A DNA stretch of 64,000 nucleotides from Beaufortia kweichowensis (GCA_019155185.1 CM032804.1:11187992-11251991), one strand, 5' to 3'; positions 1 to 15,830 are shown, counted from the stretch's first letter. Program-made: numbers and translations. Notes: a model not told the origin generated them from the letters alone.

Positions 1-990
1 AGGAAGTGTAACTAACAACAGAGAAGCGTGAAAAGCGCAGTTATACTTTTATTTTAAGATTTTAAGGTTAAATGCAAATCTTTACCTCACTGCTGCGTCC
101 TAATGTCAACACTTCAGTCTGTCGCCTTTCAAATGGAGCTGGGTTTTATTTTCTAAAGAGACATTTCGGTCTCTGTCTAGCGTCGACAAACTTTGAAATA
201 AAAGTGAAAGTGATAAGTGAAGTGGCAGACCGGGAATTACGCTTTTCAAAGTGTTTATGACTTCAGCGACACGACCATTGGTGCGTATTTTCTGTGCTTT
301 TACTTTATCAGCCATGAAAAAAATAGTGTACGTAGTAGGATTTACTATATATAGTAATCTGTAGTAATACTTCTGTGTTATAGTGGTTTTGAACCTTACC
401 AAATATTAAAGCGTACTAGTATTTATTTCAGTTGATCAATTTAACACTTCAGAATACTGTAGTATACATTATTAAAATGCAGTAGCATAAATTCCATACA
501 GTAATATAGTTTAGTATAGTAGTAAAGTATACTACTGAATTGTAATGTAAGAGAAAAAAAAACGTTTGACTTAAGCTGTAAGAGATTGAGTTATTTTTTA
601 CTTTTAAAAGTAACATATGTAAACTTATGTTTATATTTTATAAGCGTCTACACGTGTTTTGTGGACAAACTTCCCTGCTGAAAATTTAAAAGTAAAGGAA
701 AGCAATTTAGAAATTCTAAAGGATTACATATAAAACATTGGCAAAATGTTAAATGAGGTCAAAACCATATTTTAAAAGCTTGAATGTAAGATAAATTATA
801 CTATAAATGATAAAAAATTCTGAAAATATTAATAATAAGACTACTGAGTGCATTCAAACCTTTCAGAGTATATTGAACTCTTTTTGTTTAATTATTTACA
901 TCAACACAAATGTACTGTATGGCTCAAAAATGTCTTGTTTTGTATGACATTTTACACAGAAAAAGAATGTGGTAAAATATCCTTTAATGC
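1..990. other. AT-rich non-coding sequence, no gene recognised
   Basis: No open frame here looks like a known protein; the short frames (62 and 98 codons) overlap each other on opposite strands. Positions 300-545 are rich in short variants of TAGTATACT/ACAGTA, a degenerate low-complexity repeat that recurs around 41,580-41,790. It may hold the 5' end of a gene lying to the left, but nothing in the sequence proves that. Confidence 0.5.
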
Positions 991-2070
991 GCCATCTACC
1001 GGAGATGTTGTGCTGGAACAAGTGTTGTTCCCAATTCCGAGCCCCTGGCTCTCTTCGCGTGCACGCGGACAGTACTGTCGTGTTTCCTGTAGATGGCAGT
1101 TAAAACACGGCACGTTCGGTCAAACTCCAAACTTCAATTTGATGAAAACATTTTTCTGTAGATGGCAGTATGAACTCAGAAATGTAATTCATTACTTTTA
1201 GACCTATTCATAAACGAGACTGGCAAATGTCTGTTGCCTCCGTTTTCATGACGCGTCGATAGCTGCTTTTCTCCTGTATTTTTGGTCTGCTTATAGATGC
1301 AAACCCAATTTGTATGAATTGCCTTTTATTACATTTCATACTGTTCATACAGTTTATTACAGTTCGTACTGCCATCTACAGAAAAATGTTCATCACGTTT
1401 TCATCAAATTGAGCTAGTTTGGAGCAGGATCTATGAAAGCCAATTTGGCCTTATATTCCTTCCTGGAGTCCTAAAGATTTTCTTTTTCCTCTTCAAATTT
1501 TTTTTCCTCTTTAATATTTTTTTCTTAACATTTTTTCCTTTTCCCAAAAATGTTTTTTCATCTTGCAAAAAATGTTCCTCTTCAAAAAAAATTCCATTTT
1601 AAAATATAAAAAAAATCTTACAATTTTCTTCCTCTTCAAAAAAATGATTTTTCCTTGAAAAATGTATTTTCCTTAAAAAATAAAAATAATTACATACATA
1701 TATAAATAAGCTGAGAAATTCTATAAACATAGGCATAGGCACAATATTTCATATTGATATTGTGGACTTAAGAAGGGAAAAAAATTTGAAGAAAAGAAAA
1801 TGTTTTCAAGAAAAAAAATATTTAAAATGTTTTTATTTGAAGATTAAAACATTTTTTTGAAGAAAAATAAATTAAGAGGACAAAGAGAAGGTTCCGTTGG
1901 TTCAGGGCTTCTGGGATCAGTAAAGCATTTGGCCAAACTTTCCGTGTTTTAACTCCCATTTACATGAAACACGACGGTACTGTCCGCGTGCACGCAAGGG
2001 GGGTAGTCTCCAGCCAGGGGTTGGAATTGGGCACAACACCGGAAATATCTGCACACATTCTGGTCTATAA
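990..2070. repeat. Nested inverted-repeat (foldback/MITE-like) element
   Basis: Positions about 1,003-1,115 are closely matched, in inverted orientation, by 1,936-2,055; both arms share a block around GCGTGCACGCGGACAGTAC. A second inner inverted pair, 1,117-1,180 against 1,366-1,436, is built around the 12-mer GTAGATGGCAGT (1,089-1,100 and 1,158-1,169 direct, 1,368-1,379 inverted). Between the arms (1,440-1,900) lies A/T-homopolymer-rich sequence whose two halves are loosely complementary. This is the architecture of a non-autonomous foldback transposon. No transposase frame is present and the family is not identified. The 117-codon frame at 848-1,201 runs through the arm and is not considered a gene. 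Confidence 0.65.
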
Positions 2071-2644
2071 ATACCCAGAGTCCACTGTGTGTCAGGTCAG
2101 CAATATCTTGTGACAGTCTGCTTCGTTCATGAAAGGACATGCGCTTGTTTTTATTAACAAAAACATAAAAATCAGATTTTTGTCTTTAGATAAAGGATCA
2201 TATATTATTGAAGTGCTGCCTGAACAACAACAGAAGGAATTAAAGGTAAAAATACCACTGCTTAAGAACATACTGTACTCATTTATTTCATGTGCTTGCT
2301 GTAGCTTCTGAGACAGCTCTTTAAATACAGAATTTGCATCGGTTGGGCACATAAGAGCTGTGTTTCCGGGTCTGATTGGGATAGATTATGTGTCCATGTT
2401 TCTAACTGGAATTGTATTAGTTTTAATGGAAACTATAATGGTCTCTGTTGATCTCTACTGGTAATTTTTGGGTTCTATTAGTGACAGTTAGGAACTAATT
2501 AGACTTTTAGAACACCATTAATTCGTACTAGAAAAAGGCCCAAAACCACAACATAAAGGAATTTTGTAATGGTTTTATGGCAAAACTCCAGTTTTCTCTC
2601 TGCTTAAAGAAACACAACCGGGACACTAAGACACTCCTGCTGGG
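2071..2644. other. Upstream region of asb16
   Basis: AT-rich sequence between the foldback element and the asb16 start codon. It presumably holds the asb16 promoter and 5' UTR, but no TATA box or splice donor could be assigned with confidence. Confidence 0.35.
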
Positions 2645-5186
2645 ATGTCTCGGGACACCTTTGCTTTCAGCTCTGCCTCTCTGCGCTCCTTAAGACTGGA
2701 ACAGGAGCTTCAGGATTGGGAGGATGCCAGACGGGCACTGGCACACAGGAGAGCCATGACCAGGCGTCCGCTGCCCGCCGCCCCGAGACTCCGGCACGGG
2801 AACGAGAGGATTCAGACAGTCCGAGCTCCCCCACCCCAAATACGGTGCAGAGATCCAGCCATCCACAACACCTTCATGTGTGGAGATATGAAGAGAGTGT
2901 ACAGTGTGCTCAAAGAGCCGGGCATGGTCAATGCATTGATGGAGACCGTTCATGAAGAGATGGTGTGGGCACCGGAGATGGGTAGGACCCTTTTCGGCAT
3001 TATATAGAGTAAAACTGTTGATAATTGTTGATAATTTCACTTACTCCATGCTGCAGGAATGTGGACTCTTGTCTCAAAAGTGAAGCAGACATCTGCACTG
3101 CGTCTAGCTGCCAGCAGAGGACATTCTGGCTGTCTTGAGGAACTGTTGTTTAGGGGAGCAGAGGTGGATGCAGACGCAGGTGGGCGTACAGCTTTACACG
3201 ACGCTTGCTCGGGCGGTCATCACGTCTGTGTACGCCTGCTTCTGGACCATGGGGCCGACCCAGATGTGCTCTCTGTTGATGGCAATGCACCGCTGCACCT
3301 CTGCAATGCGGTGGAAACACATCAGTGAGTATGGTAAAGTTGATTAACAAAATTTCTTAATGTGGTCTTTTGTATTTTACCACTTGATATTGAAGGTGCA
3401 CAATAATGAGCTTTCCAACAAATTCGTAGCACGATTCCAATTTGTATTTGCATCTTTAGGTGTGCTGAACACTTGTTGACAAGTGGTGCGCTGGTGAATG
3501 TGACCCAGCAGGACTCGCGTCTCACCCCGCTTCATGTGGCTTGCAGAAGAGGGCTGGAGGACCACGTGGAGCTCTTTCTGTCTTATGGAGGAGATGTGAC
3601 AGCTCAGAGCCAAGAGGGTGAAACACCCCTAAACGCAGCCTGCGCTGGAGCAGAGAGGCCAATGGATGCAGGGCGGTATCTTCGTGTGGTCCAGAGACTG
3701 TTAGCGGCCGGTGCCGACGCACAAACAGCGGGGAAAAAAAACCACACAGCCCTTCATAATGCCTGCGGAAACTGTTGTCCACGCATAGTTGAAATACTGC
3801 TAAAACATGGGGCCCGGGCAGATGTTGCTAACTGTGCCGGATACACACCCATGGACTGCCTGCTGCAGGTGGGAGAACAGACTGTAGATTACAAGATTTT
3901 TTAAGACAAAAGATCATTTAAGATTCTCATTCTTTCTTTTGTCAGGTAATAGAGGATTACCCAGACCAGCAGCCGGACGTTGTGGCTCGATTGCTTCTCA
4001 ACTATGGTGCAGTTCCTGCCTCCACTAGAGTAAGACCAGTACAAATTCAAATCTTCATGAAAGTCAATTAACAACCAACTTTTACTTCCATCGTCTAAAT
4101 ATATACTCAAAGAGAAACAAGATAATTAACAAAAAACTGTTAGATGAGTTTTATTTATGTATTGTTTTTCTTTTAAAAGACATTTGATCACCCCTTAACC
4201 CCTAATGATTGAATAATATAGTTCTACCTTCCAAGAGCTTTAAATATGAGAATATGATGGTAGCCTGTTGGTTTTCCAACTATTTTGCTATTTCAAAGAC
4301 TGCAGATTCCATTAAAAGATTTACATTTACAGCCAGATCATAGTCTCACTTTATTTCAAATGCAACTTTGACCAAAATTTTAATAAGAGTACATTATTAA
4401 TGTACAGTAATCTGCTTTTCATAAACCTGCCAGATAATATTTTAATGCAATACAATGACATTGTGCAAACATTCTTTTTGCACAATTAAAAGCCAGTGTT
4501 TTGAAAAACATGTTTGCAATTTTCTTACAGAACATATTATAGTTAGAAACATATTACATGTTTTTATGTCTGTGTGTGTCAGATGCTGAAACTCTGTCTT
4601 CAGTCTCCTGCCACTCTGGAGGTCATGCTGAACTGCTATAAAGTCGTGCCAGCATGTGAGGAATGGTTAGAGGACATGCCTGACAAACTACAAAAGGTCT
4701 TTATGAATACACAAAAACTTTTTTTTTTTGTTTTTGTTGCACAAAAGTTGTTTCCTCATAGCTCAGGAAAAATAGTTATTTAGTTAAAGCTTTGGCGTTT
4801 TTTTTTAAGTGTTTTAAATGTTTTATTGAGAGACACGGAAAGACACAAATGTAACTGTTGACATTAAGAAAGAGTACTAGCCTAATAATTTGGTTTGGGG
4901 AAAATTGATGTAAAATAAGTGCACATTCAAACCTTGTTTTTGATTACGTGTGGCCATAACCACTTCATTTTATACAAATGTTATCAACTTGTATTTTTAG
5001 GAGCACGAATGTTTTTGGGATGCAGTGAGACGGATGAGCTGTCAGCCGCGCTCTCTTCAGCACCTCTGCCGCTGTGCGCTCCGCCGCCACCTGGGGTCGC
5101 TGTGTCACATTGCGATACACCAGCTGAACATCCCCAGCGCTTTGAAAGATTATCTGCTGCTGCATAATGTTGGACAACTCCGCTGA
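2645..5186 (+). CDS. asb16: Ankyrin repeat and SOCS box protein 16 (six coding exons)
   Basis: Predicted substrate-recognition subunit of an Elongin B/C-Cullin 5 ubiquitin ligase. Coding exons: 2645-2981, 3057-3324, 3460-3868, 3946-4029, 4583-4696, 5001-5186. Phases agree throughout and give 465 residues, close to human ASB16 (about 453). Exon 1 encodes a basic N-terminus. Exons 2-4 encode ankyrin repeats with recognisable TALHDAC, APLHLC, TPLHVAC, TPLNAAC and TALHNAC helices. Exon 6 encodes the C-terminal SOCS box, beginning PRSLQHLCRCALRRHLG and ending shortly after DYLLL. The start is the first ATG of an open exon and gives the expected N-terminus. The donor of exon 5 (AAG/GTCTTT) is weak, but only this junction restores the family sequence. 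tmub2 follows on the same strand about 0.5 kb downstream. Substrates are not known from sequence. Confidence 0.93.
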
Positions 5187-5740
5187 CAGTTTTACAAAAC
5201 AACAGACTACATTGTAAAAAAAAATCGATTACCTATCCCAGAATAGGAGGCTTTTAAGTCACACTTAAAAATGTGACGTTGAATCTACGTTGTCTGAACA
5301 AACTACAAAATATACTGGAGTATATATCTTCTGACTGGGTAAAGAGTTTGCGATTCGGTCCCAGCATGCATTGCAACATAAACTCTCCTACCGTTACAAC
5401 ATTGTGTGTTGTGTTTGATTATTTATGCTGTTATTTTTGTCCTCTGCTTAACTTATTATGAGGTGAAAATATGGGGTCATGTTGTCAACCGAGTGGAAAA
5501 AGTTAGTCACCGTTATTGCAGTTAGTTGAAAAATAAGATGTTTTGCATTTAAGTCAACGAACACGAAAAAAGCTTTATTCGCTCTGTGTGGCGACAAGTC
5601 TAGTCATAAAAATTTTATTACACGAATATTAATATCGTTTTATTTTTCTGGGTGGGAGTAGCGTTTTGTTTCACGCAATCGCTAAATGTTTTGGCGACCA
5701 TGTGACCTCTCCTTTCCGCACTGACTGAGCGTCAGCTGTG
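5187..5740. other. asb16 3' end and tmub2 promoter region
   Basis: Holds the asb16 3' UTR and, towards 5,690-5,860, a moderately GC-rich tract with several CpGs just before the tmub2 first exon. No canonical AATAAA was found close to the asb16 stop, so its cleavage site is not placed. Confidence 0.4.
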
Positions 5741-5861
5741 AGCGTGCGCGTTCCTGCGAGAGTGTACGTGTGTTTATCTCTAATCCTGTTTAGTATTTCG
5801 TATATCAACTGGTGCTGGGACTGAAACAGCGTCGATCAAGAATGATTTGAAGAAAGAGAAG
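5740..5861 (+). other. tmub2: Probable non-coding first exon of tmub2
   Basis: A GC-richer stretch ends in a consensus donor (AAG/GTAAAT, intron from 5,862). The next acceptor in phase with tmub2 is at 6,702/6,703, sixteen bases before the start codon. The left boundary (transcription start) is a guess; only the donor is well supported. Confidence 0.5.
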
Positions 5862-6718
5862 GTAAATACCTTGTATTTTACATAGATTTTAAAGGGATTG
5901 AGGCGAAAAGCTCGCGAATCAAGGTCGACCTACACCGCTACACGATTAGCTGCCATCTCACCAAGACACAAACATAACAGCTGATAACTTTTATTCAGAT
6001 GTCATTTCTGATCGTATTTACCTCCCATTCGTGCGGTATCAAGTTATAACTCGATTTTAAGTTCTGTTTATGACAATGAATCGATAAACAATGAAGGTTT
6101 GGTGAATGTGTTGTGGTTTTAGCGGAAACAGTTAGCCTTGAGACGAAGACACAAGCTGTCTGATAACAAACCAGTTTGCTGGTATATATTAACAGATGCG
6201 ATTGCAATACATTCAAACATAGTTTCCTTTTGTTTTGAGTGATAATACCACGTAAAATTGGTCACTTATTTTGTTGTCATGATACATACTCAGCCAAGCG
6301 TGTCACCTAATGTTAGGTAACAGAGTCATGGGTTTTTACTCTACTTAAATGCGTCCTTAAAGAACTCTTAGTTCAGATGATCTGTGATAACAGGTAATGC
6401 TTACTAAATGCCTTTATCTAGCCGTTTTTATAGTAAAACAACATTTACCTTTTTAATAGGCAAGTAACTAAGACTTAGTTAAGACTGAGACTAACCTTAA
6501 ACCTGAGAAATATGTTTCTGGTCTTGTTGTCAATGGTATGTTAATACAAGGGAAAAAGCTGTTTTAATAGTCCCCCATTCAAAATATAACAGTTTGTTGT
6601 CCCATTTATTTATAAATATGCATATTTATGTTTGTGTGTACATGAACACCATTTCATATTGACATTTTCTTCATCCACCCTTTCTTATTTCTTTTTATAC
6701 AGGCAGAGAAGGGCAGGG

Positions 6719-8911
<2,193 letters not shown>

Positions 8912-10185
8912 AAAGATGGATATAAGATATGCCAATACTAAAGAGGTATTGAGAAGAGCAATAAGCGGTTAATGGTAGCAGAGAAAGTTCTCAGGGAGCC
9001 TTTGAGGCTTCTGGTGCCATTTAAATGATTTGAATGTTTGTGTGTGGTGAGAAAAGCGTAAACTAGCGCTTTTAGCTTAATTCATGAGCGTCCACAATGT
9101 AACATTGCTGTATAATTTAGCTTTTTTTTTAAATTAGGCTGAGATTGAATAATCATGTAAGGTAAAATGAAGCTTCTCTGTGTAAAGAGAAATTAAGATT
9201 ACACATCTGACTCATCTATTCATTTAGAGAAATTTGATTGGGTGTGCATCATCTTCACCAGTGATGACAACGCTGTTTTACATAGTTGCAAAGTCAAACA
9301 CATAAAAATAATGATCAATAGCTTTGATGTGTTAGCAAGTGTTATGAAACCATTTATTTTCATCTCATTGTTTCTTTGATGTTTGGACTGTATTTATTTC
9401 AAACTTGTTTTTACATGACAAGTCTGGCTTAGCATGTCAGCTGCTACCTTGCACCTGTTACAGCTCATGGTCATTATTATAGTTAGGAATTAGTTTTATA
9501 CTGTATGAAGAGTTAAAAAATTCAAACACTTTTTACCACTATAGTGTTTTTCCTTTTAAGTTTAGTTAAGCTTCAATATTCATCGCATTAATAGGCATGT
9601 TTAATACGACACCGATAAAGCAAATAATTTGTCGTAATGTAAAATCTGTATATATAAACAATGTATTTACTGTAGATAAAACCAAGAGGATTGGGAGATC
9701 TTTAGAAAAAGTGGCAGATAGTTTGGTTACTGTATGAGTATCAAACTTGTCATAATATTTGCTATTGTTTTAGGAAAAACCTGCGTACCTGTTGTCACAG
9801 TTCCTATCACGGACAGCATATGTAGCTTTGCTCAAAATGCTTAGTTTTTGCTCTGATGAGGTGTTTCAGATTTCAGAATAAAATGTCCCATCTTTGAAAA
9901 TATATTGGTTGTGCTTGCGTTGTGCACACACTTTACAGCTCTAGATTCAGCTCTGAGGCTAGAGAACTGAAGGGCAGTTGAGTCCTGAGAACTATTGAGT
10001 TTTATTGAAACCATTACAGCAATAACTACAGTCCACTGAGTGACAGAGATAACCAAAAACTCAGCATCACAACAAGCACATGGTATATGCTGTGTAACCT
10101 GTACCATGTTTTTTTCTACCCCTCATACAGACAGTTCCTTTCACACTCTGTCACATAAATAAAGGTTATTTATATTTCAAGCCAA
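8912..10185 (+). other. tmub2: tmub2 3' UTR with poly(A) signal
   Basis: No open frame of note lies downstream of the stop. A canonical AATAAA at 10,158-10,163 is followed within about 25 bases by a genomic A-run (about 10,190-10,205), suggesting cleavage around 10,180. The UTR would be about 1.27 kb. The convergent atxn7l3 transcript ends nearby on the other strand. Confidence 0.6.
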
Positions 10186-10205
10186 AATGAAAAAAAAAAA
10201 AAAAA

Positions 10206-11141
10206 GGTTAGATTTGATCCATTTTAAGTGCATTTTTTTGTTTGTTTAACAAAACAACTTATTCTCAATTTTAACACAGATGACCCTTAACATAGTAAGT
10301 GCTCTGAAGACTAATGAACTCTTCAGAAATCCAGTAATTATAGTCTGAAGAAATGCACAGCACACAGTCAGCCAGAGGATGAAAGAAAAGAGATCAAAAA
10401 GCCATGATTATAAAAATAAAAAAAGACAATAACATTAAAAAGCGAACAAAATAATTGGTGGCAAAAAATACTAGCTATGACAAAAACAAGTACATTAACT
10501 AAAAAAGTCACAAAAGATTGTGTATATCCACAGATTTGGCAGCAAGCTGTCTGTGCACTACTGAAGTCCAATATTTAGCAAAACATTGTCAAGGCAGGAA
10601 GCAGTTGAGAAGAAAACAACAGGGTGCAGTTACATATCAATACATACAAGACCCTTTAAAACCAGTGGAGAAGATTGCACAGATGAACCTACATTATACT
10701 TGGGTAATATGAGCCACCAGGGACAAAATATTTGCAACATCCCATTCACATACATTCTTACGTTTACGCACACAAACCAACACATTTTGTGTCACTGTAA
10801 ACCCACAACTTACATATACTCACAGTAAAAGTATGGAATCACACAGAATGACAGTGAACTGCATAGTAAAAATTAAAAGTGATGCAACACAATCTTGCCC
10901 CAACTCGCATGAAATGGTCACAAAAAAGCGTCAAAATGAATTTTTCACTGTGCAACACTGCTGTAACGAAAGCGTATATACCCCAAAAATGACAGTTTGA
11001 AGTACTGACACCCAAAAGAAATTTTCTCTTTCATCTACCTTTAAATTGTGGAAACCAGAGATCTTCCAAGTATGATGAAGTCAGCATCAAAAATATTGAG
11101 GTACTGGGAAGTACAAGTGCATGTGTTAAGTGCTAAGTTCC
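10206..11141 (-). other. atxn7l3: Probable atxn7l3 3' UTR
   Basis: The sequence lies between the atxn7l3 stop codon and the tmub2 poly(A) site. No frame resembles a protein. No canonical AATAAA was found on the minus strand, so the 3' end is unresolved; it could overlap the tmub2 tail. Confidence 0.4.
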
Positions 11142-14100
11142 TTAGTTTAGGTCGTCGTAGATGCTGGGGGCTGGAGGAACTGGCAGTTTCGGACGTTTTT
11201 TCCGACTGGGCAGGCCTAGTGCATTCTGGGAGCTGCTGCCACTACTGCCTCCGGCTACTCTCTCTCTGTCTCTTTCTCGTTCTTGTCCTTTATCTCTTTC
11301 ACTTCCACCTCCAGAGCTACTAATGGACAACGTGCTTGGCTTCTTCTTCTTTTTAGGTCTCTTAGACTCTGAGTTATTGGTGCCTAAGATGGAGACAAAA
11401 AAAATGAGACAAGGAAAAAACAGTAAAAACAGCTTTTAGGTCTGTTTAGGTTTCTTACTGGCTTTTGAAGATGCTGAGTCTGATGGTGAGATATCAGAGG
11501 AGCCATCCCACTGGAGACGGGACATGATGAGTTGGCCATCAGACGCGTCATAGCCATCATTTTCCAGCATTGCATCCGAGTCGGGTAGTGTGGACCTATC
11601 AAACAAAATGTATGATATGACTCCACAGAGAAATGAACAGCAGAATAAGCACATGATATACTATTGAAGTGGTGATATTGTAACTTAAAGGTACAGATTT
11701 TCCAAAAATAAAACAATGAACATTTTTCTGTGCAAACAAACAATAGATGCTCCAGTCAACACTCACTTTCATTGCATTTTATCCATGAAATAAAAGTGAA
11801 CATGTTAGTTTAAAGTTCTGCTTTGTCTGTTACATAATAGAAATCATAAGGGTTTGGAACAACATGAATGCGAGTATGACAACAAATGGATGAGCTATGA
11901 TTAATGCTATATGAACCCCAGACCAAACAGTCAAAAGACTTGCTGATTTTGTCACCTATTATTCTACAAGTTAAAACATAATACAAGTTAATTTGACCAT
12001 TATTAGAATTATTAAGCTAAAGCTTAAATGAGTTGATCTCAAGCTACAAGTCCGTCAGCTTGAGATACATTAGTGTAAATATTATGCTGAGTTAATGAAT
12101 GAACAGAACTAGCACACTTTGGCATCTTCATTAAAATCTTCTTTACTACACAAAAAGTATAAACATTAATAAAAATGCATCACTCATTACAACCTAACGG
12201 CTGGACTGCTGTTTCCATGCAAGGCAAACACTTAACATCACATGAAAGAAAACGATAGTGGACTAAGCTGTACCACTCCTAATGGTATCTTCAATTCTAA
12301 ATCCTAATGTTTATTTTCTGAACAGCTATTAAGGCTTGATGAACAAGAATTAAGAAATGGACAAAGGAAGGAAATAAGGGAAGAGGGTCGGTATGCTCAT
12401 TCTTTCTGGCAGGGAGAAGTCAGGGTTGGGAAAAGGGGTGAAACTCACGCGGACGGCCCAAGGAGGAAGACCCTGACTGCCCTCCTCTGTTCGTCCGTGT
12501 GCTGGGGACACCGCTGGGACCTGCCAGGACACAACGTGGCATTACGCACTGCACCAGACACAATGACTGGGCGAGAGACTGAATGAACAGCGCCAGCAGG
12601 ATTCGAGAGGGGACTCTAGGGTTAGATATTAGCGTTTAGGAATGAGGTTTGATGCTGGCTGATGTTCAAAAAGTCTCTTGCTTTGTAAAACAGGCAGTGC
12701 TTTGAAACAACATATGACTGTCCAATTGGGGAAGAATAGTGTACTGTTATGTCCAGTTGGAATGGAGACAGATTATTTCAATTAGACATTTGAAAGAGGC
12801 TGAATGACAGCAAAAAAAAACCTGATAACCAATCAACAAATTTGAATTTATATTGTTGCCAGTTGTGTTCCGTAAAATCAGTCCCAACACAACATGATCA
12901 TTTCCATTCACACAAATGAAAAAGATCATGCCATCACATGCATAATCAGTCTATAGCACTAAAGCAGCACACACATAGACATACACACAAATACATAAAC
13001 ATCAGTATTTTATCCCTGAATGTAGCTGTTGTAGAGCCGAACCTGCTTATTAAAGTACTACTGATGAAATGTTTTTATTTTACAGATTCTTCATCACTGC
13101 TCGAGTATATATCACCACATTGTCATTTATACAAGACAATATTAGTGTTTGTATTAATGATCAGTATAAGCCTGTTTAAACATTCTAAAGAGCTACTGTC
13201 TAAATGTCGCTTAAGACCGGGTTAAACGTGACCTTAACAATAGATTCAAACAAGTTTGAAAACTGTGTGAAACTTTTCTCAAAGCTGGCTGGCAGAGCTT
13301 GGTGGCTGCACAGCACAATTAATCAAGTGATGGAAAACGCTCTTATTTTGAATGAAGGCTGGGTGTAATTACAGGTGCATTGGTAGTATGAATCACAGAC
13401 ATTATGATTATTGTTTACATGAGAAAATGTTTTTTTGCTTCACGTTTGTTCACAAATACAGAGTGAATTCTTACCGAGTACACATTTTCTTTGTGTGCTC
13501 TGACACGACCCCACATTGCTGAGGAAAGAGAGAGACCCTGTTAGCAAGATCATTTATGGAATTAGACCATATATCCGCCAATATCAGAATGTGTGTCATG
13601 TATCACTTAGCATCTTACATTAAATTATGTATATAAACTACACACAACACATACACATATGTTCTTAAGACAAATGTAAAAAAGGTCTGCAACTCTGGAA
13701 GCCATCTAACAACAAGCATTCCCTTTAAATAAAGGCTTAAGCTAAAATCTTTTACCGTAGTCAGTATAGACTGTAGTTCTTCAGGTCCCAGAGTCTCATA
13801 ACTGATGCCAGAACTGTAGTTATACTGCAGGAGAGACAGTGCAACAGTAGTACTGTAAATACAGCAAGTGTGAAAGAGAGAAATTTGATTTTATTGTTAT
13901 AAAGTGACATGTACTATATGATCTCACCTTGTAAAGGTCTGGATTTACACTACTGCTGAGCTCTCCTGTAATGAGAAGCAAATGAAGCACCCGATTTCTC
14001 ATGATGTTAATCAGCTGAAAACTAGATTTAATCATAAAACTCACCATTCTTGTGCTTTAGAGATTTGGACCTCCTAGGAGAGTTTGGATTCTGAGACACA

Positions 14101-15018
14101 CAAACACCTATTTGTTATTTTACTAAGAACAATTAATTAAAATACAAAGCATAATTATTATTAACATAATTTTACGTCTCAGTTTTTATACCTTTTCAGA
14201 CTTTCTCTTTTTGGCTGTGGGAAAAAAAATAAAAGGTTTATGAACGATTATCAATACTACCAATCAAATACTAATGTGACAAGTGACAAAAGAGAACTCA
14301 CATTTCTTTTCTGAACCATAGGACCAGTCATTGTCATTGATATCATCATTGTCTTCCTGATCGCTTTCCGACTTGCTCGTATTGTTGCTGTTGGCTATTC
14401 TGCAGAAAGAACAAAACAACAGATTGTGTACATATTTCAAGTAAGTAAAGCAGTGACATCACAGCCCTTGTTTCTGCCTCAGCTGACCTGCGGTTGGCTA
14501 TTCGGCTGCTGTTGCGGCCCATCCCAAGACACTTCTCCAGATGAGGAGCAAAGCGAGAGGCTGCGATACTCCGGCTACAGTTGGGACATACGCACTCCTT
14601 ATTCTTCCATTGGTTGTACACCTGCCCAAAGATGTCTACACCTGGTTGGTCCACTATTTCTACATCAGACAGACAGTAGGATGTAAAGATTTAAAACCCA
14701 GGCTTTAGTAACAAGAAATGAAGAGATCATTTATAGCATACTCACCGAAATCCTTCATGCTTTCTTGGTCTGTTTCATCCAGGAAGAAATATCCCTGTTT
14801 CACTGCCCTGTGCACCTCGAAACACAGCCCCAAACATGCATCCTCCACCAGGTCTGAGTAAACGTCATGAGCCAAGGCCTGCAAGAGGAAAAAAAGGTCA
14901 ATTTAACAGCTGCTCTATGGTAAAACTGTTTACGCTCAATATGAGGAAAGTTTCATTTACTCTTTACCTCCAGCTTGGTGTTATCCAGGCCTGACAGAGA
15001 CATATCCTCCATTTTCAT
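11142..15018 (-). CDS. atxn7l3: Ataxin-7-like protein 3, SAGA deubiquitinase module subunit (twelve coding exons)
   Basis: Sgf11 homologue that anchors and activates the USP22 histone H2B deubiquitinase in SAGA, acting in the nucleus. Coding exons, 5' to 3' on the minus strand: 15018-14968, 14878-14746, 14659-14488, 14399-14302, 14214-14192, 14090-14045, 13965-13928, 13824-13756, 13518-13475, 12520-12449, 11595-11459, 11383-11142. They join in phase to 374 residues (human about 350). The Sgf11-type zinc finger CPNCSRSIAASRFAPHLEKC lies at about residues 86-105. The SCA7 domain (CGVVSEHTKKMC then CPQH) is at about residues 190-245. An RS/RE-rich tail ends in SIYDDLN. The start is MKMEDMSLSG; a second ATG lies two codons later. 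Compared with human, the last exon carries an expanded Arg/Glu/Ser tract. It is convergent with tmub2, and ubtf lies head-to-tail upstream. Confidence 0.95.
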
Positions 15019-15830
15019 TTGAAACGACTATTCTAGGAAAACCTCATCTTCCACGTAACAGATAAAATGGTGGAAAACACTAAAAAACACAAAAGAATTA
15101 CATTACAATCAAATGTAATTTTCTGCGTAAGGCACATCAGGTAATCGAACCATCGACACTCAAAAGGATGTCATTCGTATATGCCATTTCCTGATAGACA
15201 AACGGAAGACTTAAATATATTTTCCTTAAAATGCGCATAATTTTACACGCATCTAGCATGTTCATACCATCATGACAAATAAGTTCAATAAAATAAGGTA
15301 TTTGTTTAGGTGGGGAACAGAAATCCACCAGCAAAAAAAACCTCAACCAATTTAAATAAAACAAAACATTAATTCATAAACATTAGGTTTAGATTTAAAC
15401 ATTATAAATTTGACAGTTTGCCGCATGCTGCGATTGTAAACACGACTGTCGCACTGACATATTTTCTATACGCTAGACTTCCCATAAAAGGGAGGATTTT
15501 AACAACATTGTATCAGATTTTCCCGCCACAATGTAATAATGTAACTCGTTAAACTTCCGCCGCCAAACAGTAACGCGTATTTGTAGCGCTTGTGTATTGT
15601 GTTTATACTTACCGAGACTGAACGGGCCGGGTCGTGTCATTCACGAACCTGATGCTCTTTAAATTAATCACGACAGAGAACCGACATGTTCAAAGCGAAA
15701 GCCTACATATAAAAATGACGTAAATATTTTGTTACGAAAACGTTTACGTTAATCGTTGAAAAGTCGCTCGAGCACAGATGATGTGAGATAATAATAGCGC
15801 TGCCATTTTGGCCGCTGTCAGACATCGCTA
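15019..15830 (-). promoter_or_regulatory. atxn7l3: atxn7l3 5' UTR, intron 1 and promoter
   Basis: The coding exon extends to a minus-strand acceptor at 15,033 (CCTAG). A non-coding first exon ends at a donor at about 15,613-15,618 (TCTCG/GTAAG read on the minus strand). Around 15,800-15,812 the motif GCCATTTTGGCCGC resembles a YY1 initiator-type site, common in housekeeping promoters. Exact transcription start not determined. Confidence 0.5.

Noticed and set aside
195..222. GTGAAAGTGA-like direct repeat resembling an interferon-response (IRF) site
   Set aside because: The match to GAAANNGAAA is only partial and no promoter or gene start is evident nearby.
848..1201. 117-codon frame at the left edge
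   Set aside because: It runs through one arm of the inverted-repeat element and has no protein-family resemblance.
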